A DNA stretch of 33,244 nt, taken from contig CAKZJK010000096.1 in the NCBI GenBank assembly GCA_936942565.1, positions 1 through 33,244 on the forward strand, read 5' to 3'. Position 1 is the stretch's first letter. Every line of letters begins with the position of its first letter. The stretch comes from an uncultured Caulobacter sp. (GTDB lineage: Bacteria > Pseudomonadota > Alphaproteobacteria > Caulobacterales > Caulobacteraceae). The translations under genes and the position numbers were made by a program. This document shows positions 21,467 to 30,672 of the stretch, one piece after another. The notes beneath the pieces were generated by a model, which was given only the letters and a program-made list of their open reading frames with translations, was not told where the DNA came from and did not search any database.

Positions 21467-23917
21467 ATGAGCAGTTCGAGCTTCAGCGAACGCGACATCT
21501 GCACCAAGTTCATTACTCCCGCTTTGGTCGCGGCGGGCTGGGACCTGACGGCGCAGATTCGCGAGGAAGTCAGCTTCACCAAGGGCCGCATCATCGTGCG
21601 CGGCAAGCTAGTCACGCGGGGCAAATCCAAGCGCGCCGACTATGTTCTCTACTATAAGCCCAACATTCCCCTGGCCATCATCGAGGCCAAGGACGGTGCG
21701 CACAGCGTTGGCGACGGCATTCAGCAAGCCCTGGACTACGCCGAGACGCTGGACATCCCATACGTCTTCTCCTCCAACGGCAGCGGCTTCGTCTTCCACG
21801 ATCGCACGGGAGCCAGCGCCCAGAAGGAGACGAACCTTCCGCTGGGCACATTCCCATCTCCGACCGACCTGTGGTCTCGCTATGCAGCCTGGAAGGGCTT
21901 CTCGGACGACGCCGAAAAGGTGGTCCTCCAGGACTACTTCGACGATGGCAGCGGCAAGGCCCCTCGCTACTACCAGCTCAACGCCGTCAACGCGGCGATC
22001 GAGGCCATCGCCAACGGACGTGACCGGGTGCTTCTGGTCATGGCGACGGGCACCGGCAAAACCTACACCGCGTTCCAGATCATCTGGCGTCTGTGGAAGG
22101 CCAAGCGGAAGAAGCGGATCCTGTTCCTGGCCGACCGGAACGTCCTGATCGACCAGACGATGGTCAATGACTTCCGGCCGTTCGGTTCGGCGATGGCCAA
22201 GCTCTCCTCGAAGTCGAAGACCATCGAGCGCAACGACGGCACGACGGTGGATCTCGTGACCGCCATTGGCGCCAAGCGGCGGATCGACACCTCCTACGAG
22301 ATCTATCTTGGCCTCTACCAGGCGATCACCGGGCCGGAAGAAGCTCAGAAGCTCTACAAGGAGTTCTCCCCGGACTTCTTCGACCTGATCGTCATCGACG
22401 AATGCCATCGCGGCAGCGCGGCGGAGGACTCAGCCTGGCGCGAGATCCTGAACCATTTCTCGTCGGCGACGCAGATCGGCCTGACCGCTACCCCCAAGGA
22501 GACCGAGTACGCCTCCAACACCGACTATTTCGGCGAGCCGGTCTATTCGTACTCTCTGAAGCAAGGCATCCGCGACGGCTTCCTGGCCCCGTACAAGGTC
22601 ATCAAGTGCCACATCGATCTCGACGTCGAGGGTTACCGGCCAGAGAAGGGAACCGTCGATCGCGACGGCGAGGAAGTCGAAGACCGGATCTACAACGCCA
22701 AGGACTTCGACCGCACCCTGGTGCTGGATCAGCGCACCAAGCTAGTCGCGTCACGGGTCACGGAGTTCCTGAAGGCGAGCGGCGACCGCTTTCAGAAGAC
22801 GATTGTCTTCTGCGTCGACGAGGAACACGCCGCCCGAATGCGCCAGGCCCTGATCAACGAGAACAAGGATCTCGTCGACCAGAACGCCAAGTACGTGATG
22901 CGCATCACCGGCAGCGATCAGGATGGCCAGGCCCAGCTCGGCAACTTTATCGATCCGGAGTCGCGCTATCCGGTGCTCGTCACCACCTCGCGGCTGCTCT
23001 CCACGGGGGTGGACGCTCAGACCTGCCGGCTAATCGTTCTGGACCGTCCGGTCGGCTCAATGACCGAGTTCAAGCAGATCGTGGGCCGGGGTACGCGGGT
23101 CCACGAGGACACCAAGAAGTACTATTTCACCCTGATGGACTTCCGGGGCGCGACCAACCATTTCGCCGACCCCGAGTTCGATGGCGAGCCAGTGCAGATC
23201 TATAAGCCTGGCGACTTCGATCCGATCACGCCTCCAGACGATGTCCCGCCGATCGACGAGGGCGAAGACGGCATTCCACCCGAGCCGGGTCCTGATGAGG
23301 TCGTCATAGACAGGCCTGACATCACGCTCACCGACGGCTTCGCGGAGAAGCAGAAGAAGGTCTATGTCGACGGCGTCGCCGCTAGGGTGATCTCCGAGCG
23401 CATCGAATACCTCGACGCCAGCGGCAAGCTGGTCACCGAAAGCCTGCGGGACTACACCCGCAACACGCTGCGCAAGCACTACGCGTCTCTGGAGGCCTTC
23501 CTGCGGCGCTGGAACGCGACCGATCGCAAGCAGGCCATCATCGACGAACTGGCCGAAGAGGGCCTGTCCCTAGACGTGCTGAGCGACGACGTCGGCAAGG
23601 ATCTCGATCTCTTTGATCTGATCTGCCACGTCGCTTTCGATCGCCCGCCACTGACCCGCCAGGAGCGCGCCGCCAACGTCCGCAAACGCGACGTCTTCAC
23701 CCGCTATGGTGACCAGGCCCGCGCGGTTCTAGAGGCCCTGCTGGCTAAGTATGAGGACGAGGGGCTGCTGAATCTCGACGATCCCCAGGTGCTGCGAATC
23801 TCGCCATTCGACCAGATGGGGACGCCGCTGCAATTGGTTCGGCAGTTTGGATCGCGTGAGAAGTTCGAGAGCGCAGTGCATGAACTCCAAGCCGCGCTCT
23901 ATTCCAACGGTGCCTGA
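21467..23917 (+). CDS. hsdR: Type I restriction endonuclease subunit R
   Basis: The 816-residue HsdR has an N-terminal PD-(D/E)XK nuclease, RADYVLYY...LAIIEAKD, with Asp58, Glu73 and Lys75 and with Gln86 nearby. The translocase has Walker A ATGTGKT (about 193-199), motif II DECH (311-314), motif III LTATP (339-343) and motif VI-like QIVGRGTR. The acidic, Pro-rich linker near residues 590-620 leads to the C-terminal helical domain that docks on HsdM. It cleaves unmodified DNA after ATP-driven translocation as part of the R2M2S complex. ATG 21467 is chosen because SERDICTKFITPAL follows at the usual distance; ATG 21452 is possible. All motifs are intact. First gene of the restriction operon. 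Confidence 0.95.
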   Translation: MSSSSFSERDICTKFITPALVAAGWDLTAQIREEVSFTKGRIIVRGKLVTRGKSKRADYVLYYKPNIPLAIIEAKDGAHSVGDGIQQALDYAETLDIPYVFSSNGSGFVFHDRTGASAQKETNLPLGTFPSPTDLWSRYAAWKGFSDDAEKVVLQDYFDDGSGKAPRYYQLNAVNAAIEAIANGRDRVLLVMATGTGKTYTAFQIIWRLWKAKRKKRILFLADRNVLIDQTMVNDFRPFGSAMAKLSSKSKTIERNDGTTVDLVTAIGAKRRIDTSYEIYLGLYQAITGPEEAQKLYKEFSPDFFDLIVIDECHRGSAAEDSAWREILNHFSSATQIGLTATPKETEYASNTDYFGEPVYSYSLKQGIRDGFLAPYKVIKCHIDLDVEGYRPEKGTVDRDGEEVEDRIYNAKDFDRTLVLDQRTKLVASRVTEFLKASGDRFQKTIVFCVDEEHAARMRQALINENKDLVDQNAKYVMRITGSDQDGQAQLGNFIDPESRYPVLVTTSRLLSTGVDAQTCRLIVLDRPVGSMTEFKQIVGRGTRVHEDTKKYYFTLMDFRGATNHFADPEFDGEPVQIYKPGDFDPITPPDDVPPIDEGEDGIPPEPGPDEVVIDRPDITLTDGFAEKQKKVYVDGVAARVISERIEYLDASGKLVTESLRDYTRNTLRKHYASLEAFLRRWNATDRKQAIIDELAEEGLSLDVLSDDVGKDLDLFDLICHVAFDRPPLTRQERAANVRKRDVFTRYGDQARAVLEALLAKYEDEGLLNLDDPQVLRISPFDQMGTPLQLVRQFGSREKFESAVHELQAALYSNGA

Positions 23918-23919
23918 CA

Positions 23920-24492
23920 ATGTCAGGAATTCAGATTGTCCGCTTCGAAGCGACGGCGGACCAGATGCGCCAGCTTGTCGTCGCCCACCGGGAGAGTTTT
24001 CCGAAGACCGAGCAAATCGAGCTCGAAGCGCTCAGAGCCCTAGAAGCAGGATTGGCCCGCCCCCTGGCGATGGCTTTGATCGAAAGCGTATGCGCTTGGG
24101 GCAACTACGCGGGTATTGCAGGGCGCGTGCGCGTCAGGAACTCAGCAAGCGAAATTTCCGCTCGCCTCAGCGAAGCGATTGAGCGGTCAGACCAAGGACG
24201 CTTTGGCGAAGGCGTGAATTGCATTGCGGAGTTAAGGGGGCTGGGGTTCTCGTTTGCCTCTAAGGTCCTGCGGTTTCTGAGGCCCGATCACGCTGTGGTG
24301 TTGGATAGCGTCATCAGCGAAGGTTTGGGCTTTGCGCGCAACGTCGCTGGTTATGACGCCTTCCGAGCGGAATGTGCGCGAATTGCGGATTTGCTGAACG
24401 CGCCAACCCAGCCTAATCCCGACCCGTCCAACCGAGCCTGGCGTCTTTTCGACGTCGAAATGGCGATCTACGCAAAGTTTCGAGGCCTCTAA
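23920..24492 (+). CDS. HhH-GPD DNA-glycosylase-like protein embedded in hsd operon
   Basis: The 190-residue protein aligns without gaps to the helix-hairpin-helix plus GPD motif of base-excision glycosylases over residues 105-130: LRGLGFSFASK followed by VLRFLRPDHAVVLDS. Endonuclease III has LPGVGRKTAN with its catalytic Lys followed 18 residues later by the catalytic Asp (AVDTHI). Here Ser111 takes the Lys position and Asp129 is exactly 18 residues on. Ser at that place is the monofunctional MutY-like state. There is no iron-sulfur cluster, since the C-terminus lacks the four cysteines; OGG-like relatives also lack it. It starts 2 bases after hsdR and ends 2 bases before hsdM, so it is integral to the operon. 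A role in base excision or modified-base sensing is inferred. Confidence 0.7.
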   Translation: MSGIQIVRFEATADQMRQLVVAHRESFPKTEQIELEALRALEAGLARPLAMALIESVCAWGNYAGIAGRVRVRNSASEISARLSEAIERSDQGRFGEGVNCIAELRGLGFSFASKVLRFLRPDHAVVLDSVISEGLGFARNVAGYDAFRAECARIADLLNAPTQPNPDPSNRAWRLFDVEMAIYAKFRGL

Positions 24493-24494
24493 TC

Positions 24495-25949
24495 GTGTCC
24501 GTCCGTACCCTCGTCAAATCCATCCAGGACATCATGCGCAAGGACGTCGGCGTCGACGGCGACGCCCAGCGCGTGGGTCAGCTTTGCTGGATGTTCTTCC
24601 TCAAGATCATCGACGACCAGGACGAAGAGCTTGGGGTGCTCCGCAGCGACTACAGGTCCCCAATCCCTGATCACCTCCGCTGGTCAGCGTGGGCCGCGGA
24701 CCCGGAGGGTATGACCGGCGAGGCGCTGATCGATTTCATCAACGACACGCTATTTCCCAAGCTCAAGACCCTGCCGCTCAGCGGCAAGCCCGGAGATCGC
24801 GCGCGGGTCGTTCGGGCCGTCTTCGAGGACGCCTACAACTATATGAAGTCTGGGCAGTTGCTGCGCCAGATCATCAACAAGATCAACGAGGTCGACTTCA
24901 ACGATCTGGCTGAGCGCCAGCATTTCGGCGACGTCTATGAGCAGCTTCTCAACGACCTGCAGAACGCCGGCAACGCGGGCGAGTACTATACCCCGCGCGC
25001 CGTCACCGCCTTCATGGTCGATCGCATCGACCCGCGCCCCGGCGAGATCCTGTTCGACCCGGCCTGCGGCACAGGCGGCTTCCTGACCTGCTCGATCCGC
25101 CACATGCGCGAGCGCTATGTGAAGCGGCCAGAGGACGAACAGGCGCTGCAGGCTGGGCTGCGGGCGGTGGAGAAGAAGCCCCTGCCGCACATGCTGGCCA
25201 CCACCAACATGCTGTTGCATGGCGTCGAAGACCCCAGCTTCCTGCGCCACGACAACACACTGGCCCGCCCGCTGATCTCCTGGGGCAAGGACGAGCGCGT
25301 CGATATCGTGCTGACCAACCCGCCGTTCGGCGGCAAGGAAGAGGACGGCATCGAGAACAACTTCCCCACCTTCCGCACCAAGGAGACAGCGGATCTGTTC
25401 CTCGCCCTGATCGTGCGACTTTTGAGCAAGGACGGCCGCGCCGCCGTGGTGCTGCCCGATGGCACTCTGTTCGGCGAGGGTATCAAGACCCGGCTGAAGG
25501 AACACCTGATGGAGGAGTGCAACCTGCACACCATCGTCCGGCTGCCCAACTCGGTGTTCAAGCCCTACGCCTCGATCGGCACCAATCTGTTGTTCTTCGA
25601 GAAGGGCGCGCCGACCAAGGAGACCTGGTTCTTCGAGCACCGCGTGCCGGAAAGCCAGAAGGCCTATTCGATGACCAAGCCGATCCGCCTGGAGCATCTG
25701 CAGCCCTGTATCGACTGGTGGGGCGGCCAGGACCGCGAGGGTCGCGAAGAAGGTCCCCAGGCCTGGCGGGTGACGATCGATGACGTCAAGGCGCGCGGCT
25801 ACAACCTCGACTTCAAGAACCCGCACGCGGTGGCGGACGATCACGGCGACCCGGAGGCGCTTCTGGCCGACCTGGACGCCGCCGAGAGGGATGTCGCGGC
25901 CTTGCGCGACCAGCTGAAGGCGATCCTGGCTGAGGCGCTCGCCCGATGA
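24495..25949 (+). CDS. hsdM: Type I DNA methyltransferase subunit M
   Basis: The 484-residue N6-adenine methyltransferase has an N-terminal helical HsdM domain (1-140, with VGQLCWMFFLKIIDD). The catalytic domain carries GEYYTPRAV (162-170), the AdoMet-binding FDPACGTGGFL (187-197) and the catalytic TNPPFGG (274-280), of the N/D-PPF/Y type. It methylates adenine at the HsdS-defined site to protect host DNA and also forms the core of the restriction complex. The start is GTG at 24495, 2 bases after the glycosylase-like stop; the ATGA overlap with hsdS couples them. The C-terminal coiled segment (residues 457-484) is the usual contact to HsdS. The gene looks intact. Confidence 0.95.
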   Translation: MSVRTLVKSIQDIMRKDVGVDGDAQRVGQLCWMFFLKIIDDQDEELGVLRSDYRSPIPDHLRWSAWAADPEGMTGEALIDFINDTLFPKLKTLPLSGKPGDRARVVRAVFEDAYNYMKSGQLLRQIINKINEVDFNDLAERQHFGDVYEQLLNDLQNAGNAGEYYTPRAVTAFMVDRIDPRPGEILFDPACGTGGFLTCSIRHMRERYVKRPEDEQALQAGLRAVEKKPLPHMLATTNMLLHGVEDPSFLRHDNTLARPLISWGKDERVDIVLTNPPFGGKEEDGIENNFPTFRTKETADLFLALIVRLLSKDGRAAVVLPDGTLFGEGIKTRLKEHLMEECNLHTIVRLPNSVFKPYASIGTNLLFFEKGAPTKETWFFEHRVPESQKAYSMTKPIRLEHLQPCIDWWGGQDREGREEGPQAWRVTIDDVKARGYNLDFKNPHAVADDHGDPEALLADLDAAERDVAALRDQLKAILAEALAR

Positions 25950-27669
25950 ACGCTGAGCGCTTGTTGCAGCAGTACGAACGGATTTCTGACGCGCCGGATG
26001 CGATCGCCCGCCTGCGGCGGTTCGTTCTGGATCTTGCTGTTCGTGGCAAGCTCGTGCCGCAGAGCCCCAACGATGAGCCCGCTTCAGAGCTACTGAAACG
26101 CATCGAGAAGGAGAAGGCGCGGCTGTTGAGGGCTGGAGAAATTAGGTGGGATAGGCCACTTCCACCTGTAAGCGGCGCTGACGCAATCATCGCACTACCG
26201 CCCGGGTGGCAGTGGGTACGTTTAGGCCGTTTGGCACAGATGGTCACGAGCGGATCAAGAGATTGGGCAAAGCACTACGCAAGTGAAGGTGCGATCTTTG
26301 TTCGTATGGGCAATCTTTCAAAAGATCACTATCGCCTTCGTCTCGACCATATCCAACGAGTTAAAGCGCCCGAGGACGGCGAAGGGACGCGAACAAGGCT
26401 GGCAGCAGGCGATATTCTTATTTCCATCACCGGCGAGGTGGGGATGCTCGGCCTGATCCCTGAGGGGTTCGGCGAAGCCTACATTAATCAGCATACGGCA
26501 ATGGTACGCCCTATGCCTGAAATGCAGGGCCGATTTCTGCCTGAGTTGTTTCGCTCGCCATTCGCACAGGCACAGTTCAATGAACCGCAAAGAGGCATCA
26601 AGAACAGCTTTCGCCTGACCGATATTACGCAGTTCGTTGTTCCCCTTCCACCGCTGGCCGAGCAGCACCGCATCGTCGCCAAGATTGATGAGTTGATGGA
26701 CCTGTGCGACCGGCTGGAGGCGGCGCGGGAGGCGCGGGAGGCTACGCGCGACCGGCTGGCGGCGGCGAGCCTTGCCCGCCTCGACACGCCCGATCCCGAT
26801 GCCTTCAAAGACGACGGCCGCTTCGCCCTCGAAGCGCTACCCACCCTCACCACGCGCCCCGACCAGATCAAGCGCCTGCGCCAGGCCATCCTCAATCTCG
26901 CTGTGCGCGGAAAGCTCGTAGCTCAGGATACGAATGAAGAACCGGCTGTTGATGGGCTTCGGGCGGTCGAAGAATTGAAGGCTAAGCAGAGCATCAAGAA
27001 GCCCAAGAAGGTCGCGCCAATCGAGGACGCAGACAAATGGTGCGCGTCACCAAAGGGCTGGGTCTGGGCTCGTTGGGATCAAATCACGGACTGGATAACC
27101 TACGGCTTCACGCGTCCAATGGAGCATGTGAAGGAAGGCATTCCCATCGTTACGGGAAAGAACGTCAACGAGGGGCGTATCATCTTTGAAACTGCCAGCT
27201 TGACGCCTCTGCAATCGTTCAACGAACTTACCGAAAGCCGCAACCCGGTGATATTTTGATTACGAAGGATGGTTCCATCGGCAGAACTGCAATCGTCGAG
27301 CAAAATCATCTGCCCTTCTGTATCAATCAGAGCGTTGCAGTGATGTGGCTACGATCTTGCCACTTTGATCGGCGCTACCTGAAGCTTGTTCTGGACTCGC
27401 CCCAGACACAGGAGGTTCTGCTTGAGAAGACGGCAGGCGTTGCGATCAAGCACATCTCGATTACAGATCTGGGGAAAATGGTGTTTCCCCTCCCGCCGCT
27501 CGCCGAACAACACCGCATCGTCGCCAAGGTCGATGAACTCATGGCGCTGTGCGACCAGTTAGAGACGAGCCTCACCGCCACCGCCGCCACCCGCCGCCTC
27601 CTGCTTGACGCCTTGCTGGCTGAAGCTCTCGCGCCGGCGGACGCCCGCGAAATGGAGGCGGCGGAGTGA
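25946..27669 (+). pseudogene. hsdS: Type I specificity subunit S, broken by a one-base frameshift
   Basis: Reading starts at ATG 25946 (ATGA overlap with hsdM) and stops at 27257-27259 after 437 codons; the following frame continues to 27669 as the missing 3' part. The span is 1724 nt, one short of 575 codons. Adding one C in the run at 27244-27246 restores NPGDILITKDGSIG. Two half-repeats are visible: RLRRFVLDLAVRGKLV (22-37) with RLRQAILNLAVRGKLV (310-325), and LPPLAEQHRIVAKIDELMDLCDRLE with an almost identical copy encoded at about 27488-27562. The first target-recognition domain is complete and the second is split. A 437-residue product with one full recognition domain might still dimerise, as known for some truncated HsdS. 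It may also be a sequencing error. Confidence 0.85.
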
Positions 27670-27818
27670 GCCGCGCTCCAGCTGCGCGGTGGTCCGGTAC
27701 GCGGGGTGTTCAACGGCCCCGGCGAAGTCGCGTGTAACGTCTGCGGCGGCAGGCCTCCAACGGCCAGCACCCCGTTTAGCGCCGCCCCATAGCCATCCCT
27801 CCAGCCTAGCCGGTTCCC

Positions 27819-28460
27819 ATGATCCCGCATCGCTTCAACGTCGAGTATCCGCAGCGGTGCCTCGCCCTGTTGGGCGCCATGGAACCCGAAGCACGCAACC
27901 AGGATCTCCTGGCGTCCTTCAGCCTGCTTGCGGCGGCCTCGGTCCTCGTCATTCCCTTTGAGCGCTTGAAGGAAAGTCACCCGTTCGAGCAGGACAGAGG
28001 AACTCGTCTGGCGGCGGCGATCCGTAAGCTCAAGAAACAGAGGTGGTCTGAAGCTTCCTTCTGGAAAGAGCATGGCCTGGGCGAATGGAAATTTTCGCGC
28101 ATCGTGAACGATCCCAACCAAGTTGCGGAATGGACGGACGCGAATGGCCGTCGTTCGTTTTCGCCGGAGGCCAACGACATCGAACGCCGAACGGCTGACG
28201 ATGTCCTGCGCGTCCTGCGTAACGCCTTGGCGCACGGCAACGTCGTCTATCTGGACGAGGCGGGATACGAGAGAGCGGGGGCGCCAGTGCGCTACCTCGC
28301 CTTCCTCTCCCGATACGAAGAGACCAAGGAAGAGCGCGAGAGGGCGGAGACCTATCGGCTCGTGGTGGTCAGCGACAAAGACTTCCTCGCCTTCCTGCGC
28401 CACTGGGCGGGCTGGCTGGCTAGTTTCGCACCCGATAGCGAATTGAACGAGGCCTCGTGA
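27819..28460 (+). CDS. HEPN-domain protein (pEK499_p136-like)
   Basis: The 213-residue protein is helical and carries the HEPN RNase motif Arg-x4-His as RNALAHGN, Arg134 to His139. An N-terminal helical segment (FSLLAAASVLVIPFERLK) and KFSRIVNDP precede it. The pattern fits the small HEPN family named after pEK499_p136, often found beside restriction genes and other defence loci. HEPN proteins of this type usually cleave RNA upon activation, causing abortive infection, or act in toxin-antitoxin pairs. It starts 150 bp after hsdS and its stop overlaps the start of the downstream nuclease (TGATG), so the two are a translationally coupled pair. Activity and trigger are inferred only. Confidence 0.72.
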   Translation: MIPHRFNVEYPQRCLALLGAMEPEARNQDLLASFSLLAAASVLVIPFERLKESHPFEQDRGTRLAAAIRKLKKQRWSEASFWKEHGLGEWKFSRIVNDPNQVAEWTDANGRRSFSPEANDIERRTADDVLRVLRNALAHGNVVYLDEAGYERAGAPVRYLAFLSRYEETKEERERAETYRLVVVSDKDFLAFLRHWAGWLASFAPDSELNEAS

Positions 28461-29560
28461 TGCCCATTCGTAACGCCATTTGGACCGTCAGCGCACAGCC
28501 ACAGCCGCTTGCGGAAGGTCGCCTCCCCAGCGAACGGGTGCTGGAGGATATGATCGTCGCCGCGCCTCGTATCTTGTCCGACGAGTGGATGCTGATCGGC
28601 CGTCAGGAACGCACCGGCTCGGGTGGGGTCATAGATCTGTTAGCGGTGGCGCCCGACGGCGCGCTGGTGCTGATTGAGCTGAAACGCGAGCGCACGCCTC
28701 GCGAAGTCGTGGCCCAGGCCATCGACTATGCGGTCTGGGTGGAGGGATTGGAGGCGCAAGACATCGCCGCCATCTACGGTCGCTTTGCGCCGGGACACGA
28801 TCTCGCGGCTGATTTCCTCGCCCGCTTTGGCCAGGCGCTGGATGAAGACTCTCTGAATGAAAGCCATCAGATCGTCATCGTCGCGACGTCGCTGGACGAC
28901 AGCAGCGAGCGGATCGTCGCCTATCTGAACAAGCGCGACATTCCCATCAATGTGCTGTGCTTCCAGATCTTTACGATCGGCGACCAGCAGCTGCTCAGCC
29001 GGTCCTGGTTACTCGATCCCGTTCACACCCAGGTTAGCGCGGCCGTCACCCCGACGGGGCGCGGCGCACGTGAGCGAGAGCCCTGGAACGGTGAGTTCTA
29101 CGCATCCTTTGGTCATGGCGTCAGCCGCTCGTGGAACGAGGCTCGCCGCTACGGCTTCATCAGCGCCGGCGGTGGGGCCTGGTACAGCAACACGCTAAAC
29201 CTTCTCAACATCGGTGATCGCGTTTGGGTGAAGGCTCCGGGCTACGGCTTCGTCGGTGTTGCTGAAGTAACCGGGCGCTCGCAGCCCGCCGATGAGTTTA
29301 GGCTGACGACAGAGCAGGGGGATCGCCCCGCGTCCGAGGTCCTGACCGAGGCGACCTATCATCGTGAATTCGGGAACGACCCGGAGCGGATGGAACACTT
29401 TGTCCCGGTGCGATGGCTGTACACGGTGCCGCTGGAGAAAGCGGTCAATGAGATTGGCCTCTTTGGCAATCAGAACACCGTCTGCAAACCGACTACCCCA
29501 AAGTGGCGCTCCACCGTTGATCGCCTCAAGGAACGCTGGCCGGGTGCTATCGTTGGCTGA
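28460..29560 (+). CDS. PD-(D/E)XK nuclease, NucS/DUF91-like, with C-terminal domain
   Basis: The 366-residue protein begins with a NucS/DUF91-like PD-(D/E)XK core: SERVLEDMIV (Glu29), GGVIDLLAVAPDGALVLIELK with Asp59, Glu73 and Lys75, and VVAQAIDYAVWV (Gln86). All four nuclease positions are present, so it should be catalytically active. A roughly 150-residue C-terminal domain follows (FYASFGHGVSRSWNEARRYGF... GYGFVGVAEV... HFVPVRWL), of an unassigned but conserved-looking kind. The ATG at 28460 is inside the HEPN stop (TGATG). Co-translation with the HEPN protein suggests a joint defence function, with nucleic-acid cleavage as effector. It is on the same strand as the hsd operon. Confidence 0.78.
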   Translation: MPIRNAIWTVSAQPQPLAEGRLPSERVLEDMIVAAPRILSDEWMLIGRQERTGSGGVIDLLAVAPDGALVLIELKRERTPREVVAQAIDYAVWVEGLEAQDIAAIYGRFAPGHDLAADFLARFGQALDEDSLNESHQIVIVATSLDDSSERIVAYLNKRDIPINVLCFQIFTIGDQQLLSRSWLLDPVHTQVSAAVTPTGRGAREREPWNGEFYASFGHGVSRSWNEARRYGFISAGGGAWYSNTLNLLNIGDRVWVKAPGYGFVGVAEVTGRSQPADEFRLTTEQGDRPASEVLTEATYHREFGNDPERMEHFVPVRWLYTVPLEKAVNEIGLFGNQNTVCKPTTPKWRSTVDRLKERWPGAIVG

Positions 29561-29613
29561 CGTCGGCGAAGGGTGGCGCGATGCGGGCTAGATTGTCGGC
29601 ATCTATGCGTGGT

Positions 29614-30510
29614 TCAGGCAGGCGACAACCGCGTATAAGGCAGTAGGCCAAGCTCGGCTGCGTTTTTGAAAGTGTGCTTTCGAAACGATACGAAGCCGGG
29701 TCTCTCATGCCCTGTTCGGCGTGTGGGATCGTAATAGACCGACATGATTGTCTGAAGAAGCCGCTGAAGCGGAATATGCAGCTCCGCTCTGCAATCGACT
29801 GCGACGTACCGCGCTTTATTAGGCGGAGAGTCCTTGCTCCGCACTTTAAAGGCGCAGGTTTGCTCCATCACGGAAACTTCGTTGACCAAGGTGTCGAAGT
29901 CTTGATCTTCGTACGCCGCCTGCAGGCCGGCCAAGATTTCCCGATTGAGGGCCTCGGGATCTTCCTGATCAGCCGAGAAGGCGAATAGCGCTGTGCATGG
30001 AGAACGGCGATCACGCTCTGCACATAGACAAGCGGCGTTTCTGAGGGCGATCAGTTCCTTGCTTAGATCCCGGAGATAGAGAGTCTTCTTCACTGATATA
30101 ATGCCCACTACCCCTTCGGGCGGAACAATGCAGAACTCCTCATATCGCTCGTAAACCGGGTAGGCATCGAAGTCGTAGATAATGATGTCTAACTGGGTGG
30201 AGTGCCGATCTTCATGGGCGAGCACGCGCTCGGTGTTGGAGATGCCGGTCTTCGTTGCGGGGCAGAGGATGAAACCGGAAACCGCCTGAAGATTGCCGGG
30301 CAAGTGCTTATTCAAGAATGTGCGTAGCAGTGACTCGATGAAGCGCCCCTCCTCACCACGGTGCGCTGCGCCCTTAGTCTTAGCGTTTGGGAGCAATGTC
30401 TCGATTACTCGATATCGTTCCTGCAGCGTCCTGGCCTCAATCTCGAAGAAGCTACGGACCCGGTGGCCCTTGCCAGCTTGGGCAATTGGATCATCGGTCT
30501 GGTCTGCCAT
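29614..30510 (-). CDS. DUF6602-like protein with degenerate nuclease-like motif
   Basis: This 298-residue protein reads opposite to the restriction operon. Features typical of the DUF6602 type (from memory) are GEEGRFIESLLRTFLNKHLP (52-71), VSGFILCP (77-84) and STQLDIIIYD (104-113). A PD-(D/E)XK-like arrangement can be seen with Glu54 and Asp108, but the expected E-x-K strand reads IISVKK (138-142), with Ser139 where Glu would be and Lys141 kept. The protein may thus bind rather than cut nucleic acid. The start at ATG 30510 has a GAGAGG ribosome binding site; the longer upstream reading runs into the tRNA gene and is not real. It lies at the right end of the element, 240 bp before the att repeat. 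Confidence 0.68.
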   Translation of the reverse strand: MADQTDDPIAQAGKGHRVRSFFEIEARTLQERYRVIETLLPNAKTKGAAHRGEEGRFIESLLRTFLNKHLPGNLQAVSGFILCPATKTGISNTERVLAHEDRHSTQLDIIIYDFDAYPVYERYEEFCIVPPEGVVGIISVKKTLYLRDLSKELIALRNAACLCAERDRRSPCTALFAFSADQEDPEALNREILAGLQAAYEDQDFDTLVNEVSVMEQTCAFKVRSKDSPPNKARYVAVDCRAELHIPLQRLLQTIMSVYYDPTRRTGHERPGFVSFRKHTFKNAAELGLLPYTRLSPA

Positions 30511-30672
30511 GTTGCCTCTCGCTGCTTTGCTTCTGGCGTTACGCTGACCGAGCAGGTCGCGCAGCCCGCGCAGTCGGTCACTGAATGCCCGCTTCCTAAA
30601 AGGACGCCAAGGTGGACCTACGGCGCGATGGACCGCTGAGTCGCTGAGGGGCGAAAGTTCGAGAGTGTTCTT

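Noticed and set aside
24750-25844. Minus-strand open frame opposite hsdM
   Set aside because: hsdM has both methyltransferase motifs intact on the plus strand; this is its shadow.
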